Shown piece by piece: positions 53,053 through 61,578 of a stretch of 64,000 nt of DNA. Below the pieces are notes generated by a model. The model was not told where the DNA came from, did no database searches, and was given only the letters and a program-made list of their open reading frames with translations. Made by a program: the position numbers and the translations under genes. Numbering within the stretch: the first letter of the stretch is position 1; every line of letters starts with the position of its first letter. The stretch spans positions 1 through 64,000 of the forward strand of contig JANXYH010000104.1 of NCBI GenBank assembly GCA_025350145.1, given 5' to 3'. Source of the stretch: Burkholderiales bacterium. Lineage in GTDB: Bacteria; Pseudomonadota; Gammaproteobacteria; Burkholderiales; Burkholderiaceae_C.

Positions 53053-54147
53053 ATGAGCGCAGCCCAGTGGCGCCGCGCCATGAACAACCCGGCCGCCACC
53101 TCGGCGCGGCCAGCCCTGGCGCCTGCCGTCACGGCGGCGGCGGGCGGCGGGTCGGTCTGGCGCGGGCTGGGCGTGCGCCACTGGGTGGTGCTGGCCGCCG
53201 TGCTGCTGTACCCGGCCGTGGCCACGCCGTTCTTCACCTACCAGATCGGCGCGCAGTCGCTGGCGCTGGGCTTGATCGCCCTGTCGCTGACCTTTTTAGG
53301 TGGCTATGGCGGCATGGTCAGCCTGGCGCAGATGAGCGTGGCCGGAGTGGCGGGCTACATGGTCGCAATCTTCGGCAGCAGCAGTGCGACGGCGATCAGC
53401 CTGGGTTGGCCGTGGTGGCTGGGGGTGCTGCTGGCGCTGCTGATTGCGGTCGTCTTCGCCAGCGCGGTGGGCTGGCTGTCGGTGCGCACCGAGGGCATCT
53501 ACACGATCATGATCACGCTGGCCATTGGCGTCGCGTTTTTCTACCTGGCGCAGCAGAACTATGGCCTGTTCAACGGTTTCCAGGGCTTTGGCAAGGTCAA
53601 CGCGCCCAGCGTTGGCGAACTTGACCTGAGCCAGCCGCTGCCCTTCTACTACCTCGCATTGGCCTGTGCGCTGGCCGGCTATGGCCTGGTCAGCTACATC
53701 GTGCGCGCGCCCTTTGGCCTGGCCCTGCAGGGCGTGCGTGACAACCCGCGGCGGATGAACGCGCTGGGCTACCACGTCACCGCCCACCGGGTGGCGGCCT
53801 ACGCCCTGGCAGGGCTGCTGGCCGCGGTCGGCGGGGTGCTGCTGGTTTGGTACAACGGCCGGATCTCGCCCGGCACGGTCGGCACCGGGGCGATGCTCAA
53901 CATCCTCATCATCGCGGTGCTGGGCGGCATCAAGCACCCCTTGGGCGCCTTTGTCGGCGCCATCGTCTTCGTGCTGCTGCAGAACTTTGCCATCGATCTT
54001 TTCGACCGCGAGCGCTTCAACCTGGTCGTCGGCGGGGTGTTCCTCGCCGTGCTGCTGTTTTCCCCCGACGGCCTGCTGGGCTTGTGGACGAGCGCCCGCG
54101 CCCGGCTGCAGGCAGGGCGGCGCCTTGCTTCCCACCCAACGCCTTGA
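53053..54147 (+). CDS. livM: Branched-chain-type ABC permease, LivM
   Basis: 364 residues with an Ala-rich N-terminal extension, about eight hydrophobic helices, and LTFLGGYGGMVSLAQMSVAGVAGYM plus the coupling motif GVRDNPRRMNALGYH and IAVLGGIKHPLGAFVGAIVF typical of LivM. There are two possible starts: 53053 (MSAAQWRR) and 53080 (MNNPAAT). A 12-base direct repeat precedes it (see findings). Confidence 0.92.
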   Translation: MSAAQWRRAMNNPAATSARPALAPAVTAAAGGGSVWRGLGVRHWVVLAAVLLYPAVATPFFTYQIGAQSLALGLIALSLTFLGGYGGMVSLAQMSVAGVAGYMVAIFGSSSATAISLGWPWWLGVLLALLIAVVFASAVGWLSVRTEGIYTIMITLAIGVAFFYLAQQNYGLFNGFQGFGKVNAPSVGELDLSQPLPFYYLALACALAGYGLVSYIVRAPFGLALQGVRDNPRRMNALGYHVTAHRVAAYALAGLLAAVGGVLLVWYNGRISPGTVGTGAMLNILIIAVLGGIKHPLGAFVGAIVFVLLQNFAIDLFDRERFNLVVGGVFLAVLLFSPDGLLGLWTSARARLQAGRRLASHPTP

Positions 54148-54165
54148 ATGGCACACAGGAGACTT

Positions 54166-55422
54166 ATGACTGCGCACAAACACGTCTGGATCCGCAGCGC
54201 CTTGAGCGCGGCTGCCGCGACCGCCCTGATGGCGGGCTCGGCCTGGGCCCAGGACAGCCTCAAGATCGGCCTGCTCGCCACGCTGGAGGGGCCGTTCGCC
54301 GCGCCCGGCCAGGACAGCATGCGGGGCGCCGATCTGGCGCTCAAGCACCACAACGGCATGGCCGGCGGCAAGAAGATCGAGTTCGTCAAGGTTTCGTCCG
54401 ATGCCACCCCGGACAAGGCCGTCAGCGCCACCCGCAAGGCGGTCGAGCAGGACAAGGTGCAGATCATGATCGGCCCACTCTCCGGCGATGAAGGCATCGC
54501 GGTCAAGAACTACGCCAAGACCCAGCCCGGCATCACCTTCGTCAATGGCTCCTCGGGCGCACAGGCCACCACGCTGAGCGACCCGGCGCCCAACTTCTTC
54601 CGCTTCAACTCCGAGGGCGCGCAGTGGATGGTCGGCCTGGGCGAGCACGCACTGGGCAAGGGCTACAAGAAGATGTTCCTGATCGCCGAGGACTACGGCT
54701 TCCCGTATTCGCAGGTGCAGGGCTTCATGGCCAGTTACTGCGCCAAGGGCGGCAAGGTGGTCGACAAGGCCTGGGTACCGCTGGGCACCAAGGACTACGC
54801 CTCCGTGATCGCCAAGATCCCGAAGGACATCGACGCCCTGCTGGTGGTGCTGGGCGGCTCCGACGCGGTCAACTTCTTGTCCCAGTACGAGCAGGCCGGC
54901 GGCGCCAAGCCGATGGTCGGTGGCTCGATCACGGTCGACCAGACGGTGCTGAACTACAAGGGCAAACGGCGCGAGTCGCTGCTCGGCACCGCCGCCGCCG
55001 GGCCGATGGCGGATTCGATCGACACCCCCGAGTGGAAGAAGTTCGTCGCCGACTACAAGGCCACGTTCAAGGACGGTTTCCCCAGCCCGTCGCTGTTCGC
55101 CTACCTGTACTACATCAACACCAAGGCCGCGCTGGACGGGCTCGACGCCGTCAAGGGCGACCTGAGCAACGGCCAGAAGGCCTACCGCGAGGCGCTGCAG
55201 AAGACCAGCTTCGCCGGCCCCGCCGGCCCGGTCAAGATCGATGCCAATCGCAACGGCGTGGGCACCACCTACATCACCGAGGTGGCCAAGGCGGCCGACG
55301 GTTCGTACTACAACAAGGTGGTCAAGGCGGTGCCCGGGATCACCCAGACCCTGGGCCTGTCCAAGGCCGAGTTCGACAAGATGGGCCTGGGCTCGCGCGA
55401 TGTGCCCGACTGCCGCAAGTGA
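54166..55422 (+). CDS. Periplasmic substrate-binding protein of the Liv-type importer
   Basis: Type I periplasmic binding protein with a signal peptide (SALSAAAATALMAGSAWAQDS). The N-lobe starts KIGLLATLEGPFAAPGQDSMRGADLALKHHNG, and the hinge carries IMIGPLSGDEGIAVKNY. FVNGSSGAQATTL lies at the ligand region. AGGAGA before ATG 54166 fixes the start. The body resembles amide/aromatic-acid receptors more than leucine receptors, but the ligand is not determinable by eye. Confidence 0.9.
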   Translation: MTAHKHVWIRSALSAAAATALMAGSAWAQDSLKIGLLATLEGPFAAPGQDSMRGADLALKHHNGMAGGKKIEFVKVSSDATPDKAVSATRKAVEQDKVQIMIGPLSGDEGIAVKNYAKTQPGITFVNGSSGAQATTLSDPAPNFFRFNSEGAQWMVGLGEHALGKGYKKMFLIAEDYGFPYSQVQGFMASYCAKGGKVVDKAWVPLGTKDYASVIAKIPKDIDALLVVLGGSDAVNFLSQYEQAGGAKPMVGGSITVDQTVLNYKGKRRESLLGTAAAGPMADSIDTPEWKKFVADYKATFKDGFPSPSLFAYLYYINTKAALDGLDAVKGDLSNGQKAYREALQKTSFAGPAGPVKIDANRNGVGTTYITEVAKAADGSYYNKVVKAVPGITQTLGLSKAEFDKMGLGSRDVPDCRK

Positions 55423-55458
55423 GCGCCCGCTGCGCCGCCTGAGGCCGGCCGACTGACG

Positions 55459-56265
55459 ATGGCCTCGATCAGCGGAATGCGCAGCGCGGCCGCCGGGCGT
55501 CGCCCTGACAGCCTGTTGGTGTCGGGCGACGCGCTGGTGCTGGAGGGCGTGACCCGTTTGTTCGGCGCGCTCAAGGCGATCGACAGTGTCTCGCTGACGG
55601 TGGCCGCCGGCGAGCGTCGGGCGGTGCTGGGCGCCAACGGCGCCGGCAAGACCACGCTGTTCAACGCCATCAGCGGCGACTTTCTGCCCAGCGCCGGGCG
55701 GGTAACCTTCTTCGGCGAGGACATCACCGACCTGCCGCCGCATGAGCGCATCCGCCGTGGCCTGCGCCGCACCTACCAGTCCTCGCTGTTGCTGCGCGAG
55801 CTGAGCGTGCGGCAGAACCTGTTCATTGCCGCGCGCGGGGTGGTCAGCGGCCGCTTCAGCTTCATCCGCCCCGGCGCCGAGCATGCCTCCAGGCGCAGCA
55901 CCGAGGACTTGCTCGAACGGGTCCGGCTGAGCCACCTGGCCGAGCACAGCGTGGCCTCGCTGTCGCACGGCCAGCAGCGCCAACTGGAGATCGGCATGGC
56001 GCTGGCCGGCGCGCCGCGGCTGATCCTGTTCGACGAGCCGGCCGCCGGCCTGTCGCCGGCCGAGCGGCGCGAACTGGTCGCGCTGCTGGGCGCGTTTCCG
56101 CCGCACATGGGCTTCATCATCATCGAGCATGACCTCGACATCGCCCTGCGCGTGGCCGAGCGCGTGACGGTGATGCACAACGGCCAGGTGCTGCGCCACG
56201 GCAGCCCCGACGAGATCCAGAACGACGCCCAGGTGCAGGCCATCTACATGGGGGGCAAGCACTGA
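55459..56265 (+). CDS. livG: Branched-chain-type ABC ATPase, LivG
   Basis: 268 residues. Walker A LGANGAGKTTLFNAISG, signature LSHGQQRQLEIGMALA, Walker B LILFDEPAAGLSP, H-loop IIIEHDLDIAL. The signature histidine in place of Gly (LSHGQ) is common in LivG. The first 28 residues are a poorly conserved leader. The stop overlaps the start of the next ATPase gene by one base (TGATG). Confidence 0.92.
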   Translation: MASISGMRSAAAGRRPDSLLVSGDALVLEGVTRLFGALKAIDSVSLTVAAGERRAVLGANGAGKTTLFNAISGDFLPSAGRVTFFGEDITDLPPHERIRRGLRRTYQSSLLLRELSVRQNLFIAARGVVSGRFSFIRPGAEHASRRSTEDLLERVRLSHLAEHSVASLSHGQQRQLEIGMALAGAPRLILFDEPAAGLSPAERRELVALLGAFPPHMGFIIIEHDLDIALRVAERVTVMHNGQVLRHGSPDEIQNDAQVQAIYMGGKH

Positions 56266-58589
56266 TGGCCTGGTTCAGGGCCGACGCCCGAACGCCCCCA
56301 GCCCTGCCCCCAGCCCTGCCCCCGTCCATGCCGCCATCGGCCCCGGCCTGGGGCCAGCCGCTGGCGGCTGCGGCCACGCCGGTGCTGGTGGTCGATGCGC
56401 TGGACGTGTACTACGGCCGTGCCCATGCGCTGCAGGGCGTGAGCCTGACGCTGGAGCGCGGCGTGTTGGGCATCGTCGGGCGCAACGGCATGGGCAAGTC
56501 GACGCTGTGCAACGCCTTGACCGGCCTGGTGCCGGCGCGCGGCAGCGTGCGCCTGCACGGCCAAGAGCTGCTGGGCCTGGCCCCGCACCAGATCACCCGG
56601 CGTGGCATCGCCTATGTGCCGCAGGGCCGGCGGGTCTGGGCGTCGTTGACGGTCGACGAAACCTTGCGCCTGGTGGCCCGCCAGCGGCGCGAGGTCGACC
56701 GCGTCTACGCCATGTTCCCGCGCCTGGCCGAGCGCCGCAGCCATGGCGGCGCCCAGCTCAGCGGCGGCGAGCAGCAGATGCTGGCGATTGGCCGGGCGCT
56801 GCTGCTGGAGCCGCGTCTGCTGGTCATGGACGAGCCCACCGAAGGCCTGGCGCCGGTCATCGTCCTGCAGTTGTCGCAGGCCCTGCGCGAGCTCTCGACG
56901 CAGATCGCCGTGCTGCTGATCGAGCAGAACCTGGGCGTGGCGCTGGCCGTGGCCGACCGGGTGGCGGTGATGGTCAACGGCCGCATCGCCAACGACATGC
57001 CCGCCGCCACCTTGGCCGCCGACCGCAGCCTGCAAGAGCGGCTGCTGGGCGTGCGCGCCGCCGCCGAAGATGACGACGACGATGGCGCCGCGCCGACCCC
57101 GCCAGCGGCTTCCGCGCCCATGCCGCAGCAGGTGCTGACGGTGCAGCGCGCCCATGGTGGCGGCGTCGGCGCGTCGGCGCTGGCGGCCGACGTCGCCGCC
57201 CGCCCTGGGGCGATCAACCGCTGGAGCGTGGCCAGCGGCCCGGCGCCGCTGGCGGCTGCCGCCACGCCCGCCACGCCCGCTGCTGGCACGGTCAGGCCGG
57301 CGGCCGAGTCGGCCCGGGTGCTGAGCTTTCCGGTCGCCGCCAGCGGCAGCCGCGCGGCCTATGTCGTCGGCACCTTCGACACCAAGGCGCGCGAGTTGCT
57401 CTACCTGCGCCAGTGCCTGGAGAAACTCGGCCTGCGCGTCGTCAGCATCGACCTGTCGACCTCGGGCAAGCCGTCCAGCGCCAGCGTCCACCCGCGCGAG
57501 GTGGCGCGGCAGCACCCGCAGGGCGAGGCGGTGGTGTTCAGCGGCGACCGTGGCAGCGCCATCAGCGCGATGGCACTGGCGTTCGAGCGCTACCTGCTGA
57601 CCCGGCACGATGTCGGCGGCATCATCTCGGCCGGCGGCTCGGGCGGCACCACCTTGGCCAGCGCCGGCATGCGGGCCTTGCCGATCGGCTGCCCCAAGGT
57701 GATGGTCTCGACCATGGCCAGCGGCGATACCCGGCCTTACGTCGGCAGCAGCGACATCTGCATGCTCTACCCGGTCACGGATGTGCAGGGCATACACCGC
57801 ATCAGCGCCCAGGTGCTGGGCAACGCCGCCCACGCCCTGGCCGGCATGATGGCCCACCCGGTGGCCGTGCCCGAGCGCAGCAAGCCGGCCCTGGGGCTGA
57901 CGATGTTCGGCGTCACCACGCCCTGCGTGCAGGCGCTGGCGCAGCGGCTGGAGCCGAGCTACGACTGCTTGATCTTCCATGCCACCGGGGTCGGCGGCCA
58001 GTCGCTGGAAAAGCTCGTCGACTCGGGCCTGCTCGAAGGTGTGATCGACGTCAGCACGACCGAGGTGGCCGACGAGATCGGCGGCGGCGTGTTCTCCGCC
58101 GGCCCAACCCGGATGGATGTCTACGCCCGCCATGCCCTGCCCTATGTGGGCTCCTGTGGCGCCCTCGACATGGTCAACTTCGGTGCCTGGGACAGCGTGC
58201 CCGAGCGCTTCAAGCGGCGCGTGCTCTACCGCCACAACCCCAACGTCACGCTGATGCGGACCACGCCCGACGAATGCCGGGCGATTGCTGAATTCATCGC
58301 CGCCAAACTCAACGCCTTCGCCGGCCCGCTGCGCTTCCTGATCCCCGAGGGCGGCGTGTCGGCGATCGACATGCCCGGCCAGCCGTTCCACGACCCGGCC
58401 GCCAACCGGGTGCTGTTCGACACCCTGGCGCAGCGGTTCCGCCCTGGGCCGCAGCGCCGCCTGATCCGGCTGCCTCTGCACATCAACGACCCCGCCTTCG
58501 CCGACGCGCTGGTCGCGGCCTGGCACGAGATCGCCCCCGCAACCAACCCGCACAGCCATGCCGCGCATCGCCAGACACGCCTTGCTTGA
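56265..58589 (+). CDS. LivF-type ABC ATPase fused to a Tm-1-like (UPF0261) domain
   Basis: 774 residues. After a Pro-rich leader ([12 protein letters not shown]), a LivF ATPase covers about 40-270: Walker [13 protein letters not shown], signature [15 protein letters not shown], Walker [15 protein letters not shown]-loop [10 protein letters not shown]. An acidic and Ala/Pro-rich linker with [15 protein letters not shown] follows (about 270-355). The second half is a Tm-1-like ATP-binding domain: [90 protein letters not shown] and [19 protein letters not shown]. Plant Tm-1 blocks tobamovirus replication; bacterial role unknown. The fusion ties it physically to the importer. Confidence 0.9.
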   Translation: MAWFRADARTPPALPPALPPSMPPSAPAWGQPLAAAATPVLVVDALDVYYGRAHALQGVSLTLERGVLGIVGRNGMGKSTLCNALTGLVPARGSVRLHGQELLGLAPHQITRRGIAYVPQGRRVWASLTVDETLRLVARQRREVDRVYAMFPRLAERRSHGGAQLSGGEQQMLAIGRALLLEPRLLVMDEPTEGLAPVIVLQLSQALRELSTQIAVLLIEQNLGVALAVADRVAVMVNGRIANDMPAATLAADRSLQERLLGVRAAAEDDDDDGAAPTPPAASAPMPQQVLTVQRAHGGGVGASALAADVAARPGAINRWSVASGPAPLAAAATPATPAAGTVRPAAESARVLSFPVAASGSRAAYVVGTFDTKARELLYLRQCLEKLGLRVVSIDLSTSGKPSSASVHPREVARQHPQGEAVVFSGDRGSAISAMALAFERYLLTRHDVGGIISAGGSGGTTLASAGMRALPIGCPKVMVSTMASGDTRPYVGSSDICMLYPVTDVQGIHRISAQVLGNAAHALAGMMAHPVAVPERSKPALGLTMFGVTTPCVQALAQRLEPSYDCLIFHATGVGGQSLEKLVDSGLLEGVIDVSTTEVADEIGGGVFSAGPTRMDVYARHALPYVGSCGALDMVNFGAWDSVPERFKRRVLYRHNPNVTLMRTTPDECRAIAEFIAAKLNAFAGPLRFLIPEGGVSAIDMPGQPFHDPAANRVLFDTLAQRFRPGPQRRLIRLPLHINDPAFADALVAAWHEIAPATNPHSHAAHRQTRLA

Positions 58590-59388
58590 GCGCTTTCGCG
58601 CCAAGATTGCCGCCGGCCGGCCGCTGATCGGCGGCGGCGCCGGCACCGGGCTCTCGGCCAAATGCGAGGAGGCCGGCGGCATCGACCTGATCGTGATCTA
58701 CAACTCCGGCCGCTACCGCATGGCCGGGCGTGGTTCGCTGGCCGGGCTGCTGGCCTACGGCAACGCCAACGAGATCGTCTGCGAGATGGCCCACGAGGTG
58801 CTGCCGGTGGTCCGCCACACGCCGGTCCTGGCCGGTGTCAACGGCACCGATCCGTTCATGCTGCCTGAGCCCTTCCTGCAGCGCCTGATCGGGCTGGGCT
58901 TCTCGGGCATCCAGAACTTTCCCACTGTCGGCCTGATCGATGGCAACTTCCGCGCCAACCTCGAAGAGACCGGCATGTCCTATGCCCTCGAGGTCGAGTT
59001 GATCGCCCGCGCCCATGCCCTGGACCTGTTGACCACGCCCTACGTCTTCAGCGCCGCCGAGGCGCAGGCGATGGCCCGGGCCGGCGCCGACATCGTCGTC
59101 TGCCATATGGGCCTGACCACGGGCGGTGCGATTGGCGCCGAGACGGCGATGCCATTGGCCGACTGTGTCGAGCCGATCAATGCCTGGGGGGCGGCGGCCA
59201 AGGCCATCCATCCAGAGGTGATCGTGCTCTGCCATGGCGGGCCGATCGCCACCCCTGCCGACGCCGCCTACATCCTGCGGCACTGCCCCGGCTGCCACGG
59301 TTTCTACGGTGCCAGCTCGATGGAGCGCCTGCCAACCGAGCTGGCGCTGACCGAGACCACCCGCCAGTTCTGCCAAATCTCGCGATAA
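58558..59388 (+). CDS. PEP-hydrolase-family TIM-barrel protein, partner of the Tm-1 domain
   Basis: 276 residues of the phosphoenolpyruvate-hydrolase-like family (PF09370). It begins [54 protein letters not shown] and has [27 protein letters not shown] and [12 protein letters not shown]. In plants this barrel is the second half of the Tm-1 polypeptide. Here it is a separate gene overlapping the Tm-1 coding end by 32 bases in another frame. Activity is uncharacterised. Expected to form a complex with the upstream protein. Confidence 0.88.
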   Translation: MPRIARHALLERFRAKIAAGRPLIGGGAGTGLSAKCEEAGGIDLIVIYNSGRYRMAGRGSLAGLLAYGNANEIVCEMAHEVLPVVRHTPVLAGVNGTDPFMLPEPFLQRLIGLGFSGIQNFPTVGLIDGNFRANLEETGMSYALEVELIARAHALDLLTTPYVFSAAEAQAMARAGADIVVCHMGLTTGGAIGAETAMPLADCVEPINAWGAAAKAIHPEVIVLCHGGPIATPADAAYILRHCPGCHGFYGASSMERLPTELALTETTRQFCQISR

Positions 59389-59400
59389 GGAATCCCCACC

Positions 59401-61125
59401 ATGAACGGCGCCCAGTTCGGCAGCTTTCTCCTCGGTCTGATCGTCGTCGCCATCGTCGTGGCGATCATGGTCTGGCTGCTGCACTGGCTGTACCTGCGCA
59501 GCTCCAAGGAACGCGCCTTCGTGCGCACCGGATTGGGCGGGCAGCGGGTGGTGCTCGATGGCGGCGCCTTCGTCCTGCCCATCGTCCACGACGTGATCCC
59601 GGTCAACATGAACACCCTGCGGCTGGAGGTCAGCCGCGGCCGCGACAAGGCGCTGATCACCAAGGACCGGATGCGCGTCGACGTGATCGCCGAGTTCTAT
59701 GTTCGCGTCGCCGCCCAGCCCGAGGCCGTCGCCGCCGCCGCCCAGACCCTGGGCCAGCGCACCATGGCGCCGGAGCAACTCAAGGAATTGATCGAGGGCA
59801 AGTTTGTCGACGCCTTGCGCACCGCTGCCGCCGAGATGACGATGGAGGAGCTGCACGAGAAGCGCGGCGTGTATGTCCGCCGGGTGCGCGACGCGGTGGC
59901 CGAGGACCTGACCAAGAACGGGCTGGAGCTCGAGTCCGCCTCGCTGACCCAACTCGACCAAACCGGGATGGAGTTCTTCAACCCCAGCAACGCTTTTGAC
60001 GCCGAGGGCATGACCCGGCTGACCGAGCAGATCGAGCACCGCAAGAAGCAGCGCAACGATGTCGAGCAGGACACCCTGATCGCGATCCGCAACAAGAACC
60101 TGGAGACCGAGAAGTTCTCGCTCGAAATCGACCGCGAAAGCGAATACGCCCGTCTGGCGCAGCAGCGCGAGGTCGAAGTCGCCCGCGCCCGCCAGCGGGC
60201 CGACCTGGCGACCGAGCGCGCCCAGCGCGAGCAAGAGAGCGAGGGCGCCCAGATCGCCGCCAAGCAGGCGACCGAGTCGGCCCGCATCCGCGCCGAGCAA
60301 AGCACCGAGCAAGAGCGCATCAACAAGGAGCGCGCCATCCAGGGCAGCGAGATCGCCCGCCGCCAGGCGATGGAGCTGGCCGAGCAGCAACGGGCGATTG
60401 CGGTGGCCAACGAGAGCAAGGTGCAGAGCCAGGCCCAGGCCGCGGCCGACGAGGCCCGCGCCGAGGCGGTGGCGGCCGAGGAGCGGGTGTTCACCGCCCG
60501 CGAGGTCGAGGTCGCCGAGCGCCGCAAGGCGATCGACCTGATCGCCGCGCGGCAGACCGCCGAGCGCGCCGCGCTGACCCTGACGACAGCGGCGGCGGCC
60601 GAGAAAGAAGCCAGCGCCGACCGGGGCCAGGCCGTCCGCGCCGACGCCCAGGCGGCGGCCGACGCCGACCGCATCAGCTCGATGGCGCTGCGGGTGCGGG
60701 CCGAGATCGAGGCCGAGGCCGCGCGCTGGATGCACGAGGCGCAGAACATCCTCTCGCCCGAGGCCCGCGCCTCGGCCCTGCGGCTGCGCCTGGTGGACAA
60801 GGCCGAGGCCATCATCCGCGAGTCGGTGCGCCCGCTGGAGCGGATCGAGGGCATCAAGATCATGCATGTCGACGGTCTGGGCGGCGGCAGTTACGGCGGC
60901 AGTTACGGCGGCGGCGATGGCGGTGGCGGGAGCAACTTCGCCGACGGGGTGGTCAACTCGGCGCTGCGCTTTCGCGCCCAGGCGCCGCTGGTGGACCAGT
61001 TGCTGCGCGAGATCGGGCTGGACGGCAGCGACATCCAGCGCCTGGCCGCTGGCGTCGGCGGCGCTCAGATTGCAGCGGCCGTGGCCCTGCCACCGGCCGC
61101 GCCGCAGGCGCGAGCCCAGCCATGA
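59401..61125 (+). CDS. Flotillin/SPFH-family membrane scaffold protein
   Basis: 574 residues. One N-terminal membrane helix (LLGLIVVAIVVAIMVWLLHWLYL), then an SPFH/band-7 domain (about 40-230; GGQRVVLDGGAFVLPIVHDVIPVNMNTLRLEV), then a long Ala/Glu/Arg coiled coil (about 240-480). A Gly-rich hinge (GGGSYGGSYGGGDGGGGS) precedes a short C-terminal domain. Resembles YqiK-type flotillins, which organise membrane microdomains. AAGGA before the ATG; 12 bases after the previous gene. Unusual company for an importer/catabolic operon. Confidence 0.88.
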   Translation: MNGAQFGSFLLGLIVVAIVVAIMVWLLHWLYLRSSKERAFVRTGLGGQRVVLDGGAFVLPIVHDVIPVNMNTLRLEVSRGRDKALITKDRMRVDVIAEFYVRVAAQPEAVAAAAQTLGQRTMAPEQLKELIEGKFVDALRTAAAEMTMEELHEKRGVYVRRVRDAVAEDLTKNGLELESASLTQLDQTGMEFFNPSNAFDAEGMTRLTEQIEHRKKQRNDVEQDTLIAIRNKNLETEKFSLEIDRESEYARLAQQREVEVARARQRADLATERAQREQESEGAQIAAKQATESARIRAEQSTEQERINKERAIQGSEIARRQAMELAEQQRAIAVANESKVQSQAQAAADEARAEAVAAEERVFTAREVEVAERRKAIDLIAARQTAERAALTLTTAAAAEKEASADRGQAVRADAQAAADADRISSMALRVRAEIEAEAARWMHEAQNILSPEARASALRLRLVDKAEAIIRESVRPLERIEGIKIMHVDGLGGGSYGGSYGGGDGGGGSNFADGVVNSALRFRAQAPLVDQLLREIGLDGSDIQRLAAGVGGAQIAAAVALPPAAPQARAQP

Positions 61126-61565
61126 TCCGCGTCTACACCTCCAGCGTGATCGATGCCGGCGCCGACTCGGTCTGGGCCAGGGTGCGCGACTTCAATGCCT
61201 TGCCGCAATGGCACCCGGGCATCGCCGACAGCCGGATCGAGAACAGCCAGGCCAGCGACCGCATCGGCTGCGTGCGCCACTTCCACACCCGCGACGGCGG
61301 CATGATTCGCGAACGCCTGCTGGCGCTGTCGGACTACGACTTCAGTTGCAGCTACGAAATCATCGAGAGCGGCATGGGCGTGGACAACTACGTCGCCACC
61401 CTCAAGCTGATGCCGGTGACCGACGGCAACCGCTGCTTCGCCGAATGGAGCGCCGAGTTCGACTGCGACCCGGCACGCGAGCGCGAGCTCGGCACGCTGA
61501 TCGGCGAGGGTGTGTTCCAGACCGGCTTCGAGGCGCTCAAACGCCACTTCTCGACGCGCCGCTGA
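61122..61565 (+). CDS. SRPBCC (START/Bet v1-fold) protein
   Basis: 147 residues, the polyketide-cyclase/dehydrase-like group: YTSSVIDAGADSVWARVRDFNALPQWHPGI, GCVRHFHTRDGGMIRERLLAL and a closing FQTGFEALKRHF helix. The fold has a large hydrophobic pocket for aromatic or lipid ligands. It overlaps the flotillin gene (ATGA) and resembles the N-terminal half of the next protein, so the two look like a tandem duplication. Confidence 0.85.
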   Translation: MIRVYTSSVIDAGADSVWARVRDFNALPQWHPGIADSRIENSQASDRIGCVRHFHTRDGGMIRERLLALSDYDFSCSYEIIESGMGVDNYVATLKLMPVTDGNRCFAEWSAEFDCDPARERELGTLIGEGVFQTGFEALKRHFSTRR

Positions 61566-61578
61566 GGGCGCTGCGGCG

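Noticed and set aside
53296-56262. 988-residue minus-strand ORF
   Set aside because: Antisense to livM, the binding protein and livG, which have clear motifs. Composition is shadow-like.
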